NCBI GenBank assembly: GCA_031963445.1
Contig: JASSUH010000001.1
Span: 620,001-684,000, forward strand
Direction: 5' to 3'
Length of the DNA stretch: 64,000 bases
Origin: JASSUD01 sp031963445
GTDB taxonomy: Bacteria; Pseudomonadota; Gammaproteobacteria; Burkholderiales; Burkholderiaceae
In this document: piece by piece, positions 50,246-58,427 of the stretch
How the letters are laid out: every line of letters starts with the position of its first letter
Position numbering within the stretch: the stretch's first letter is position 1
The notes under the pieces: model-generated
The model's database searches: none
What the model saw: only the letters and a program-made list of their open reading frames with translations
Told to the model about the DNA's origin: nothing
Program-made: the position numbers and the translations under genes

Positions 50246-51001
50246 TTACAAATTACATAAAGTCAGCTGAAAAGGGATATCCCGGTCGACCGGATGTGGG
50301 CGCATATCGCCATCTTGTGCGGTGAAGCGTACCCAAAGCATATGTTTATTCGCGCTCGCTTCTGGAATGACGCCTAATTCGGCGGGTACGCGCAATTGCA
50401 TTAACTGATAAACACGACCGGAAAGCATTTGTTGGTAGCTACCTTGAATCGCAATGACTTTAGCGGCTTGATTAGATTCACGTGCTAGTTTTAAGACGAT
50501 GGTCAGTGCAGTAAGTAGTGGCCGTAGAGGCGCTTCCCATTTGCGGATATCTTGGCGGCGTTGTTCTGGGGTCTTTTGTTGCCAAGCGTAATATGAGGGT
50601 AAATCAAATTTGCAGGTGCCACCTGGAATAATGGCGCGGCTACGTATACTGCTAAGCCATTCATTTTCAGTTAAATGTTGTCCTGCTTTACCCTGAATTT
50701 GATTCAAGCTAGCTTGAGTGCGCTCAATTTCAGCCAATAACTCTTCAAGTTTGTTTTGCGCAATGCCGGGATTGCCGCGATACGAGATAAGCATTTGCCG
50801 ACGCCGCTCCAGCTCTTTCATCAGCTCCGACTTAAGATCAGCCCGGCTTGCGACATCAGCAACGTCGAAGAGAGTCATCAATGCTACGTGATGCTCCTTG
50901 ACGTCTTCCTGTGCGAGGAAAAAAGCATAGCGCTCAAACAGATCTTCAAGTCTGAGGAGCGTGCGAATGCGCTCATTAAAAGGGTGTTCGTAGAGAATCA
51001 A
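50246..51001 (-). CDS. zapD: cell division protein ZapD
   Basis: FtsZ-bundling protein that stabilises the Z ring. The 251-residue product is full length, starting MILYEHPFNERIRTLLRLEDLFER, nearly the family consensus, with FDLPSYYAWQ in the middle and RDIPFQLTLC at the end. The start codon is TTG 51001; no in-frame ATG exists nearby and the homologous start is exactly here. It sits between yacG and coaE, the conserved order. Confidence 0.95.
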   Translation of the reverse strand: MILYEHPFNERIRTLLRLEDLFERYAFFLAQEDVKEHHVALMTLFDVADVASRADLKSELMKELERRRQMLISYRGNPGIAQNKLEELLAEIERTQASLNQIQGKAGQHLTENEWLSSIRSRAIIPGGTCKFDLPSYYAWQQKTPEQRRQDIRKWEAPLRPLLTALTIVLKLARESNQAAKVIAIQGSYQQMLSGRVYQLMQLRVPAELGVIPEASANKHMLWVRFTAQDGDMRPHPVDRDIPFQLTLCNL

Positions 51002-51104
51002 GCCTGGTTGCCTCTAAATCTGTAGAAGGTCTGCATAACCATATAGTTATAGTGCCTTCTTAACGTTTGAACTGGCTCTTAGCAAATTCCAATTCGGCTC
51101 TTTA

Positions 51105-51207
51105 AGAACCTGTTTAGGGTCTCCCTGGCGCCCTTGCGCCGACGCAAACAGTACAAGGCGTACGGCAAGGCGGCGCAAGGGCACCAGGGAGAGCCTAAAC
51201 AGGTTCT
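51105..51207. repeat. palindromic repeat family A
   Basis: Near-perfect copy with arms AGAACCTGTTTAGGGTCTCC and GGAGAGCCTAAACAGGTTCT and an interior GCGCCCTTGCGCCG stem, oriented opposite to the 4372 copy. It fills the zapD-coaE gap; 51208-51320 holds no gene. Confidence 0.92.
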
Positions 51208-51320
51208 AGAAGCAGCGTGACAAATTTTGCTTGCTGTTTTTCTTTAGCATCAAAATGTGCTAGGCAGTGGGACCAGTTTCGCGCATTTTAATGCGCTCGT
51301 GTGGCTGCCGCAAATGGGGT

Positions 51321-51950
51321 TTAGGCGTTATTGAGGCAAATATTGTGTGTAGAAGCTAAATTAAGATAGCGCTTATGTAATTCATCGACTTGCTCATACA
51401 AGGTAGTGAGGCTAGTCGTATCATCGTTGCAGAGTACGTCATCAGCCTGGGCGCAGCGCTGCTCTCGGCTAGCTTGATGACTCATGATAGCGAGTATTTC
51501 ATCGCGCGTTAAACCATTACGTAACATCACGCGTGCAATTTGCGTTTCTAGCGGACAATCGACCACCAGCACGCGCTCAACTCGTTTTTTCCAGCTATCT
51601 AGTTCGATGAGCAAAGGCACGCTCAGGATTAAATAAGGGCTTTGCGCTGTCTGTGTAGCGCGCTCGCATTCAGCCAGAATCAGAGGATGCAAAAAATCTT
51701 GTAGGCGTTGATGGGCCGATTCATCGCTAAAAATAAGGCGGCGCATTTGCGCACGATCGAGAGCACCATCTGGCGTGATGAAGGATGCGCCGAAGATTTC
51801 AGCAATCCAAGGAATCGCAGCCCCTCCAGCAGCAGTTAGTGAATGCGCGATTTGGTCAGTATCAATTAGCGCGACACCATGCTCGGCAAAACGCTGAGCA
51901 ACCATCGTTTTGCCGCTGCCAATACCGCCAGTTAAGCCAATTGAAAGCAT
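51321..51950 (-). CDS. coaE: dephospho-CoA kinase
   Basis: Last step of coenzyme A synthesis. The 209-residue product starts MLSIGLTGGIGSGKTMVAQRF (P-loop) and continues with LIDTDQIAHSLT (DxD), DGALDRAQMRRLIF, and the lid segment around LETQIARVMLRNGLT. Length fits the family. It follows pilD in the same direction, the usual pilBCD-coaE-zapD-yacG order. Confidence 0.95.
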   Translation of the reverse strand: MLSIGLTGGIGSGKTMVAQRFAEHGVALIDTDQIAHSLTAAGGAAIPWIAEIFGASFITPDGALDRAQMRRLIFSDESAHQRLQDFLHPLILAECERATQTAQSPYLILSVPLLIELDSWKKRVERVLVVDCPLETQIARVMLRNGLTRDEILAIMSHQASREQRCAQADDVLCNDDTTSLTTLYEQVDELHKRYLNLASTHNICLNNA

Positions 51951-51989
51951 ATTCGCTTCTCGCTAAAAGAACTTGAGGAATCTGCGCTC

Positions 51990-52031
51990 AACCCCAACAC
52001 AACCCACTTTTGAAGATCCTGAACAGGTTCT
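51990..52031. repeat. family B half copy
   Basis: ACCCCAACACAACCCACTTT followed by TGAAGATCCTGAACAGGTTC: the left end of family B in reverse orientation, without its partner. Confidence 0.7.
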
Positions 52032-52043
52032 TAGGGTTAGGCA

Positions 52044-52150
52044 AAGGTTCCTTGAATAAACTGAGCGCAATGTTACGCTGCATGGCTAGCAATAGCGAGC
52101 AGCGCTCGCTATTGCCATGATTGAGCACAGTGTTTATTCAGCGTTTCCTT
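52044..52150. repeat. nested palindrome with a perfect 12-bp hairpin, downstream of pilD
   Basis: Outer arms TGAATAAAC / GTTTATTCA. Inside is a perfect stem GCAATAGCGAGC (52089-52100) and GCTCGCTATTGC (52104-52115) with a 3-nt loop. The outer arms match those of the inner element at 9402 and the copy at 58016. Confidence 0.8.
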
Positions 52151-53027
52151 AATAGAAGAATGTCCCACAAAAAAGAGTGCTGATTGCCGCTATGGCGAGA
52201 AACGGCCCAAACGGAAGTTGTCGCTGCTTAAGTCGACCTTTGAGTAGAGCAGTAAAGCCAAATAGCAAGCCAGTTAATGAGGCGATTAACATAATTTGTG
52301 GAAGAGCGCTCCAGCCAAGCCAAGCACCAAGCGCGGCGCATAATTTGAAATCACCATAGCCAATTCCTTCAACCCCTCGTATTGCGCGAAACAACCAATA
52401 TATCAGCCATAAAGAGAGATAACCGGCGACTGCTCCGAGCACAGCCTCGGGCAGAGGGGCAAAGGTCGCATTAAGATTAAGCAGCAATCCTGCCCACATA
52501 AGTGGCAGGGTTAGCAGGTCGGGTAAGAGATGTGTTTTGGCATCGATAAATGCAAGTGCGAGCAACGTAGCAATCAACCCGAAAGCTGCCACAGCTTGCC
52601 AATTTGCCCCGAAGCGCCAGAAAACACTGCAGGCGGCGCAGGCGCTTAGTAATTCAAGTGCTGGATAGCGCCAACTGATAGGTATTTGGCACGCTGCGCA
52701 GCGCCCTCTTAATTTGATATAGCTAAGTAACGGCAAATTTTCGCTAATACCAAGTTTAGTGTGACAAGAAGGGCAGTGCGAACGCGGCCACCATAGGTGA
52801 TAAGAATCTTTTAGTTTGACATTAGCTGCGTTAGCGAGGTCTGGCTTTGCACTGAGATTACCGAGCGCCGCTGTTGGTATAAAAGCTTGCGTGCGCTCAA
52901 GCATAATCGGCACACGATGCACAACGACAGTAATAAAACTGCCAATCAACAAACCAAATATCGTGATCATCGCGTACTGGTAAGCAGCAGGTAACAGAAC
53001 AAATTGCGAAGCCCAAAAATTGAACAT
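52149..53027 (-). CDS. pilD: type IV prepilin peptidase / N-methyltransferase PilD
   Basis: Membrane aspartic protease that cleaves and methylates type IV pilins and pseudopilins. The 292-residue protein has an N-terminal GLLIGSFITVVVHRVP segment, two CxxC pairs (CPSC, CAAC) for zinc in the cytoplasmic loop, about seven further hydrophobic helices, and the two catalytic Asp motifs FIDAKTHLLPD and GYGDFKL. It is downstream of pilC with a ~119-bp gap. No pilin gene is in this window. Confidence 0.94.
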   Translation of the reverse strand: MFNFWASQFVLLPAAYQYAMITIFGLLIGSFITVVVHRVPIMLERTQAFIPTAALGNLSAKPDLANAANVKLKDSYHLWWPRSHCPSCHTKLGISENLPLLSYIKLRGRCAACQIPISWRYPALELLSACAACSVFWRFGANWQAVAAFGLIATLLALAFIDAKTHLLPDLLTLPLMWAGLLLNLNATFAPLPEAVLGAVAGYLSLWLIYWLFRAIRGVEGIGYGDFKLCAALGAWLGWSALPQIMLIASLTGLLFGFTALLKGRLKQRQLPFGPFLAIAAISTLFCGTFFY

Positions 53028-53145
53028 AAATTGCTCGGCTAGCAGATGAGAAATGAGTAAAGAAAATTCAAATAAAGCCTGTTTTCACGCAGCGAGGTGC
53101 TATATCTCTATTCGTAAGTAGCCTGTAAACAACACGCATACTTTG

Positions 53146-54369
53146 CTATATCACACTACCAAGTTGAATGATTGGCAAATACATCGCAATCACAAGGCCG
53201 CCCACCAGTACGCCGAGGATTACCATCATCAGTGGTTCAAGCAGACTGGCGAAAGATGACATTCTGTCATTGACTTGACGATCATTGAGAGCAGCAAGGT
53301 CATTCAACATCCTCTCAAGTGCGCCAGATTCTTCAGCCACAGCAATGGGTTGAATGACTGCTGCTGTAAAGCAACCGGTAGCACGCATTGCCTCATTAAG
53401 TCGTTCGCCACGCCGCACACGTCTGGCAATTTCAACCGTAGCACGGTCAAACACGGCATTGTGAGTAATGCCAAGCAGAACCTCAAAAGCCTCAGCGAGC
53501 GGGGTGCCAGCTTTGTGTAAAAGACCCAGCCCACGGCTCCAACGTGCAATCGCCAATAGTCTAAATAATGGCCCAATTAAAGGTAGGGTCAGGAGTAGAC
53601 GGTCGAATACGAGACGCAACGTCTGGGAGCGGCGCACACCGAAAATCATCGTAACAATCACCCCGCTGCAGCAGATTAACGCAGGTAAAGCCCCGTGAAT
53701 AACTGCCGCAGAGAGCGCGATGACAAATTGTGTAGGAGCCGGCAGCGTAGCACCGAAACCCTCGAACATTTGTTGAAAGGTGGGCACCACCCAAATCATG
53801 AGCGCCAACGAAATAGTCAGTGCTACTAACAAGATGCCAATCGGATAATTCAACGCCGCGCGCAATTTGGCTTTTTGGGCAGCGGTACGTTCTCGTTCCT
53901 CGGCCAGCTGTATGAGTAAAGGAGCTAGTGTTCCAGAGGCTTCACCTAATGCAATTAGGCGGCAGTACATAGGACTAAAGCTTTTTGGATAACGTGCCAG
54001 CGCAGCAGAAAAATGAAGGCCCTGTGCAATATCGCGCATGAGTGCACGGACGGTGCGAGCCAGGGTTGCGCGCACCTCACTTTGTGCGATGACGGTTAAC
54101 GCCGGTAGCAGTGAAAGTCCAGCTTGTAGCAAGCTGGCAAGTTGCCGTGAAAAGAGCGTAACGTCAGTAGCGCGTATTGCCCCCAGCGGCACCCATCCTT
54201 TGCGCGTGAGGTTAAGGACGAGAATGCGTTGATGTTTGAGTGCGGCACGGGCGGCGGCAATATTATTGGCAATGATGATGCCGCGCTGGGCTCGACCACT
54301 TGCATCCAGTCCGTGCCAGGCAAAGCGTGCGTCGCGCGCTGGAGGCGTAAGCGTAGGGGTGCGTTTCAT
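53146..54369 (-). CDS. pilC: type IV pilus inner-membrane platform protein PilC
   Basis: GspF/PilC-family platform protein for pilus assembly. The 407 residues contain two tandem GspF domains. The first has FSRQLASLLQAGLSLLPAL and GLHFSAALARYPKSFSPMY; the second has FRLLAIARWSRGLGLLHKAGTPLAEAFE and AVAEESGALERMLNDLA. About three hydrophobic segments are visible, including a C-terminal one (LMMVILGVLVGGLVIAMYLPI). It overlaps pilB by 4 nt. Confidence 0.94.
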   Translation of the reverse strand: MKRTPTLTPPARDARFAWHGLDASGRAQRGIIIANNIAAARAALKHQRILVLNLTRKGWVPLGAIRATDVTLFSRQLASLLQAGLSLLPALTVIAQSEVRATLARTVRALMRDIAQGLHFSAALARYPKSFSPMYCRLIALGEASGTLAPLLIQLAEERERTAAQKAKLRAALNYPIGILLVALTISLALMIWVVPTFQQMFEGFGATLPAPTQFVIALSAAVIHGALPALICCSGVIVTMIFGVRRSQTLRLVFDRLLLTLPLIGPLFRLLAIARWSRGLGLLHKAGTPLAEAFEVLLGITHNAVFDRATVEIARRVRRGERLNEAMRATGCFTAAVIQPIAVAEESGALERMLNDLAALNDRQVNDRMSSFASLLEPLMMVILGVLVGGLVIAMYLPIIQLGSVI

Positions 54370-55826
54370 AGCACTGCCTCAGTCACAGCGCATACTTCCT
54401 CCAGGCTAGTTGTGCCATCACATACTTTCGCCAGACCTGCTTCGCGCAAACTTTGCGCGCCTTCTCGCTTAGCTTGCAGGGCCAGATCATGTGTGCTGCT
54501 GTGCGTTACTATGAGCGCTCGCATGGCGTCGGAAATAGGCATGACTTGGTGAATCCCAATGCGCCCACGATAGCCAATGCCATGACAAGCGGCACAACCT
54601 TTTGCTTGATATATCTGCCATCCCTCCGTATCTAACAGTGCTTGGCTGCAACCCGCGGCGCGTAGTGTGGCAGCCGTGGTTTGAAACGGTACGCGGCAGA
54701 TTGGACAGAGTTTGCGTACCAGTCGTTGGGCTGTAATGACCCGTATGGCTGCCGCTAGATTAAATGGTGCAATGCCAATATCTAGCAAGCGCGCGAGTGT
54801 GGCGGGTGCGTCATTCGTATGTAAAGTAGACAACACAAGGTGGCCCGTCTGAGCTGCTTTAATGGCAACGTCTGCCGTCTCAGTATCGCGGATTTCGCCC
54901 ACCATAATGACGTCTGGGTCTTGCCGCAGAAAAGCGCGTAGCGTGGCCGCAAAAGTTAAACCTGCTTTATCGCGTACGCTGACTTGATTAATGCCTGCTA
55001 ATTGAATCTCAGCCGGGTCTTCGACAGAACAAAGATTTAATGACTGTCGATTTAAGCTTTGCAAAAAGCAATATAAAGATAAAGTTTTGCCGCTGCCAGT
55101 AGGCCCAGTCACTAATACCATGCCATGCGGTGCGTGTAGTGCTGTGTTAAGCGTGGCGCACTGCTTTTCATCAAAGCCAAGCGCTGCCAGGCTTAAGTCG
55201 ACTGGCAGGGTGTCAAGGCGACGCAATACCAGTTTTTCACCCAACAGCGTGGGTAATGTGCTTACCCGGTATTCTTCGACTTTGCCGTGTGCGAGCGGAA
55301 GTTTTAGACGTCCATCTTGCGGTACGCGGCGCTCGGCAATATCTAAATGAGAGAGCACTTTGATACGTGTTATCAATGGCTCTTTTAAATGAGGAAGGCC
55401 GCGCATCACTTCATGTAACTTGCCATCGATACGCAGCCGAATCCGCCAATCGCGCTCAGCTGGCTCAATGTGCAAGTCAGACGCTCCGCGTGTACTGGCT
55501 TCTAGCAAAATGTCCTGCAACAACCTAACGGCAGGCACTTTGCTATCTTCTTGAGCAAACAAGGGAAGCGCTGTATTTGCCCTTTCATGGGGCGGGGAGG
55601 AGGTTGCTCCTTCTAACGATTTATGCTGTTGAGGTATGCCTGAAACGGTAGCGCTTAGGTAGCTGCACAGCAGCTGCGCGATCTCAGTCTCTGTAAAGAT
55701 CTTCGCACTTAGCAGCACGCTAATGGGTGAATTGGGTTGCTTGAGCAAATCAGTGTCGAGCTTCACCATTAAACGCGCATCGATTTTGCCTACTTGCAGC
55801 AGTGTTTTGCACAATTGAGAAGACAT
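54366..55826 (-). CDS. pilB: type IV pilus extension ATPase PilB
   Basis: GspE/PilB-family hexameric ATPase. Visible motifs: Walker A VTGPTGSGKTLSLY, Asp box with DLHIEPAERDWRIRLRIDGKL, Walker B PDVIMVGEIRDTETADVAI, His box GHLVLSTLHTND, and the C-terminal zinc tetracysteine CPIC/CAAC. At 486 residues it is shorter than P. aeruginosa PilB (566); the reduction is in the N-terminal region (only ~100 residues before the N2 domain). The catalytic core is intact. It is the first gene of pilB-pilC-pilD. Confidence 0.94.
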   Translation of the reverse strand: MSSQLCKTLLQVGKIDARLMVKLDTDLLKQPNSPISVLLSAKIFTETEIAQLLCSYLSATVSGIPQQHKSLEGATSSPPHERANTALPLFAQEDSKVPAVRLLQDILLEASTRGASDLHIEPAERDWRIRLRIDGKLHEVMRGLPHLKEPLITRIKVLSHLDIAERRVPQDGRLKLPLAHGKVEEYRVSTLPTLLGEKLVLRRLDTLPVDLSLAALGFDEKQCATLNTALHAPHGMVLVTGPTGSGKTLSLYCFLQSLNRQSLNLCSVEDPAEIQLAGINQVSVRDKAGLTFAATLRAFLRQDPDVIMVGEIRDTETADVAIKAAQTGHLVLSTLHTNDAPATLARLLDIGIAPFNLAAAIRVITAQRLVRKLCPICRVPFQTTAATLRAAGCSQALLDTEGWQIYQAKGCAACHGIGYRGRIGIHQVMPISDAMRALIVTHSSTHDLALQAKREGAQSLREAGLAKVCDGTTSLEEVCAVTEAVL

Positions 55827-55918
55827 AGAAGACGAGACATCAGTTCTAAAAGGGAATTGATCTATTGTCTTGAACGAAGAAAGCTTGCGCTACCTAGCTA
55901 TTCGGCCAATGCCAAAAA

Positions 55919-56006
55919 ATCGTAGGTTGGGGTGACGAAGGAACCCCAACATGAATACCGATAACCTATCAACTCTCTCCTCTTTGAGATCATGAACAGA
56001 CTCTTA
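55919..56006. repeat. palindromic repeat family B, single-armed copy
   Basis: CGTAGGTTGGGGTGACGAAGG with AACCCCAACATGA and a right end TTTGAGATCATGAACAGACTC. It lies between pilB and the 56116 operon. Confidence 0.82.
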
Positions 56007-56115
56007 GAATTTATCTACAGATGGAAAAATAATTTGTCCTTTAGATTTAAAAATGAGATCAGAAGTTATGCTAAGTTATGACAACTTTAGATGCTTATAA
56101 AGGGAGGGGGTAGCA

Positions 56116-56415
56116 ATGACTGGCACAGCAAAAGTACGAATTGTGTTTTCAGCAACAGAGCAAGAGAAAAAAAATATCGTCACTAAAGCAGATGAATTGA
56201 AGTTGCCAGTTGCTGAATTAATGCGGCGTAGCGTGAAGGCTTACGACTCAGAAAGTGCGCAGGAAGAGCTTGGGGCGCTCGCTGATCAAGCCAAGGCAGC
56301 GGCTGAGCGTGCGGCAGATTCAATTGATGAAATGTTGGCCTTTGTCGAGGCTAGTAATCAGCGTATTGAGGAAATGGAAATGAAAGCGGCCCTTCGTACG
56401 AGTGAGAGCGCCTAA
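56116..56415 (+). CDS. small ribbon-helix-helix-like protein, unknown
   Basis: A 99-residue protein. Residues 5-45 (KVRIVFSATEQEKKNIVTKA, then DELKLPVAELMRRSVKAY) have the strand-helix-helix pattern of CopG/MobC-type ribbon-helix-helix DNA-binding proteins. Residues 50-99 are an Ala/Glu-rich helix. A GGGAGGGGG ribosome site lies upstream. Its TAA overlaps the next ATG by one base, so the two genes form an operon. No partner identifies the target; it could be an antitoxin or plasmid-type accessory protein. Confidence 0.65.
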   Translation: MTGTAKVRIVFSATEQEKKNIVTKADELKLPVAELMRRSVKAYDSESAQEELGALADQAKAAAERAADSIDEMLAFVEASNQRIEEMEMKAALRTSESA

Positions 56416-56603
56416 TGAGCATGACTGATCGCATATGGAATGCGCTGGTATCAATGATCAAACTCGAAGATAAAATCTCCGGGCAAAAAGAGGTGATTAA
56501 AGCGCAGCAGATGAAAATTGAAAACCTCACCGAGCGCGTTATTAAATTAGAAGCAACCTTGGAGGTTCTGATGCGTGTGAGTGAGCAGAGAAAGCTAAAG
56601 TAA
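56415..56603 (+). CDS. small coiled-coil protein, unknown
   Basis: A 62-residue protein, the second gene of a coupled pair (start overlaps the preceding stop by one base). Residues 14-55 form an uninterrupted amphipathic helix with heptad Leu/Ile/Val spacing (IKLEDKISGQKEVIKAQQ, MKIENLTERVIKLEATLE). It may dimerise or pair with the RHH protein. No family recognised. Confidence 0.6.
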   Translation: MSMTDRIWNALVSMIKLEDKISGQKEVIKAQQMKIENLTERVIKLEATLEVLMRVSEQRKLK

Positions 56604-56668
56604 ATCGCTGCCTCAATGCATCTTTCTATCCATCATCATTAGTGTTGCCTGCTTTATGCAACGCTTCT

Positions 56669-57949
56669 TCAGTGTGGTTGTGGCGCGGGTGGACGAAACA
56701 GTTTGATAGTTTTAATGCCTTGATTATCGATTTGCAGGATTTCCATTCGACAATCGCCAATTTTGAGGCTGATATCTCCCTCTGGGATTTCTTGTAGGAT
56801 TTCCAAGATTAAGCCATTTAGGGTTTTAGGGCCGGTCACAGGCAGACGTAAGTTTAGCCAGCGATTGAGTTCACGCAGTGGTGTGCTGCCGGCCAAAATG
56901 CATTCCCCGTCTTGAGTCCAGCCAGTGCGTGGCTCGGCTGAGCGCGGCATGGTGGTGGTGAATTCACCGATTATCTCTTCAATGATATCTTCAGGGGTAA
57001 CGAGTCCTTGCACTTCGCCATATTCATTGACGATTAGGCCAATCCGTTGGCGGTTACTCTGGAAGTATTGAAGTTGTTGAATCACAGAGGTGCCGCTCGG
57101 CACGAAATAGGGGGGAGTGAGTAGCTCGCGTAAGGTGGAACGAGTTAATTCACGATTATGGAGTGCTGCTAGGGTTTTACGTACGTGTAGCACACCTAAG
57201 ACTTTATCAATATCCCCTTGATAGACGAGCAATTTATTGTGATAGCAAGTCTCAAGCTGCTGCAAAATTTGCTCAAATGGCGCATCAAAATTGAGTGCTT
57301 CGATGCGTGGCCTGGGCACCATCACATCGTCTACAGAAATATTTTCCAATTCAAATAAATTGAGCAAAATGCTGCGGTGGTTGTAGCGCATAAAGCTACC
57401 CGATTCGAGCACGATGGAGCGTAGTTCGTCGATAGAAAGACGATTCTTATCAACATTGCGCGTATCAATCCGCAATAGGCGTAAAACACCTCGGACAAAT
57501 AAATTGATAAACCAGATAAAAGGGCTTGCTATACGCATTAACGGGCTGATTACCAAGCTCGCAGGCAATGCAATTTTTTCCGGATAAGTTGCGCCCACCA
57601 CTTTCGGTGCAATCTCGCTGAAAATAATAATGAGAAACGCAATGATGCCGGTGGTAACAGGCAACACAAACTTATTGGTGCCAAAGGTATGCAGCGCAAT
57701 CGAAGCAGTGAGGACCGGGATGATAGTGTTGACTAAATTATTCCCAACCAGCACCACACTTAATAGTTTCTCTGTTTGGGCGAGCAGCGCTTGCGTTTTG
57801 CGCGCGCCAACTTTGCCTTGGGCGGCCAAATGTTTTAGACGATGACGATTAATCGCCATCAATGAAGTTTCTGAGATAGAGAAAAAAGCAGAAATTAGCA
57901 GCAAAACGGCGATTCCACCGAATTGTGCCCATAAAGGAAGCGATTCCAC
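56669..57949 (-). CDS. HlyC/CorC (CNNM) family transporter
   Basis: A 426-residue membrane protein with an N-terminal CNNM/DUF21 domain of four hydrophobic segments (ISAFFSISETSLMAINRHR; VVLVGNNLVNTI; IIFSEIAPKVVGATYPE), then a CBS pair (about 205-330; VDDVMVPRPRIEAL; IGLIVNEYGEVQGLVTPEDIIEEIIGEF) and a C-terminal CorC_HlyC domain (NGLILEILQEIPEGD). Members are implicated in Mg/Co efflux; older annotation as hemolysin is misleading. The start is GTG 57949. Confidence 0.9.
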   Translation of the reverse strand: MESLPLWAQFGGIAVLLLISAFFSISETSLMAINRHRLKHLAAQGKVGARKTQALLAQTEKLLSVVLVGNNLVNTIIPVLTASIALHTFGTNKFVLPVTTGIIAFLIIIFSEIAPKVVGATYPEKIALPASLVISPLMRIASPFIWFINLFVRGVLRLLRIDTRNVDKNRLSIDELRSIVLESGSFMRYNHRSILLNLFELENISVDDVMVPRPRIEALNFDAPFEQILQQLETCYHNKLLVYQGDIDKVLGVLHVRKTLAALHNRELTRSTLRELLTPPYFVPSGTSVIQQLQYFQSNRQRIGLIVNEYGEVQGLVTPEDIIEEIIGEFTTTMPRSAEPRTGWTQDGECILAGSTPLRELNRWLNLRLPVTGPKTLNGLILEILQEIPEGDISLKIGDCRMEILQIDNQGIKTIKLFRPPAPQPH

Positions 57950-58015
57950 GCAGTGTCATTGTCTCAAGTAGTAATGGTGTAACTATAACAGAGCTACACC
58001 TTGATGCAGAGTAAT

Positions 58016-58103
58016 GAAGAAAATGTTGAATAAACTGGATGTGGCAGGATAAATCACTGCAGCCTCAGGGCAACTTGTGCGCCATTTATTCGGCGTTTCT
58101 TTA
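58016..58103. repeat. short palindrome related to the 9402 and 52044 elements
   Basis: GAAAATGTTGAATAAAC at the left and TTATTCGGCGTTTCTTT at the right with GGCAGGATAAATCACTGCAGCC inside. Confidence 0.6.
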
Positions 58104-58139
58104 AGCGTGGATCGGATAAAAATGATTCGAGGAAAAAAT

Positions 58140-58216
58140 TGGTCGGGGTGAGAGGATTCGAACCTCCAGCCTCTACGTCCCGAACGTAGCGCTCTACCAG
58201 GCTAAGCTACACCCCG
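58140..58216 (-). tRNA. tRNA-Pro (CGG)
   Basis: The minus strand folds into a complete cloverleaf. Acceptor stem CGGGGTG pairs with CACCCCG, followed by discriminator A and an encoded CCA (58142-58140). The anticodon arm CTACG-TTCGGGA-CGTAG gives anticodon CGG (codon CCG), and the T arm is GGAGG-TTCGAAT-CCTCT. The length is 77 nt including CCA. Confidence 0.97.
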
Positions 58217-58220
58217 ATTA

Positions 58221-58320
58221 AGAACCTGTTTAGGGTTTCCCTAGCACCCTTGCACCGACGCAGGCGGTACAAAACTGTACGGCAAGAAGGCGCGAGAGCG
58301 TCTGCGAGAACCTAAGCATC
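58221..58320. repeat. palindromic repeat family A, degenerate right end
   Basis: Begins AGAACCTGTTTAGGGTTTCC 4 nt after the tRNA 5' end. The inverse right arm is degraded to GCGAGAACCTAAGCATC. Confidence 0.78.
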
Positions 58321-58324
58321 TTAA

Positions 58325-58427
58325 AGAGCCTGTTTAGGGCTTTCCTAGTGGCCTTGCGCCGCCGCAGACAGTACAAAGCGTACGGCAAGGCGGCGCAAGG
58401 GCGCTAGGAAAGTTCTAAACAGGTTCT
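58325..58427. repeat. palindromic repeat family A overlapping the ispB stop
   Basis: Arms AGAGCCTGTTTAGGGCTTTC and GAAAGTTCTAAACAGGTTCT. The TAG stop codon of ispB (minus strand) lies in the end of the right arm. Confidence 0.9.
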
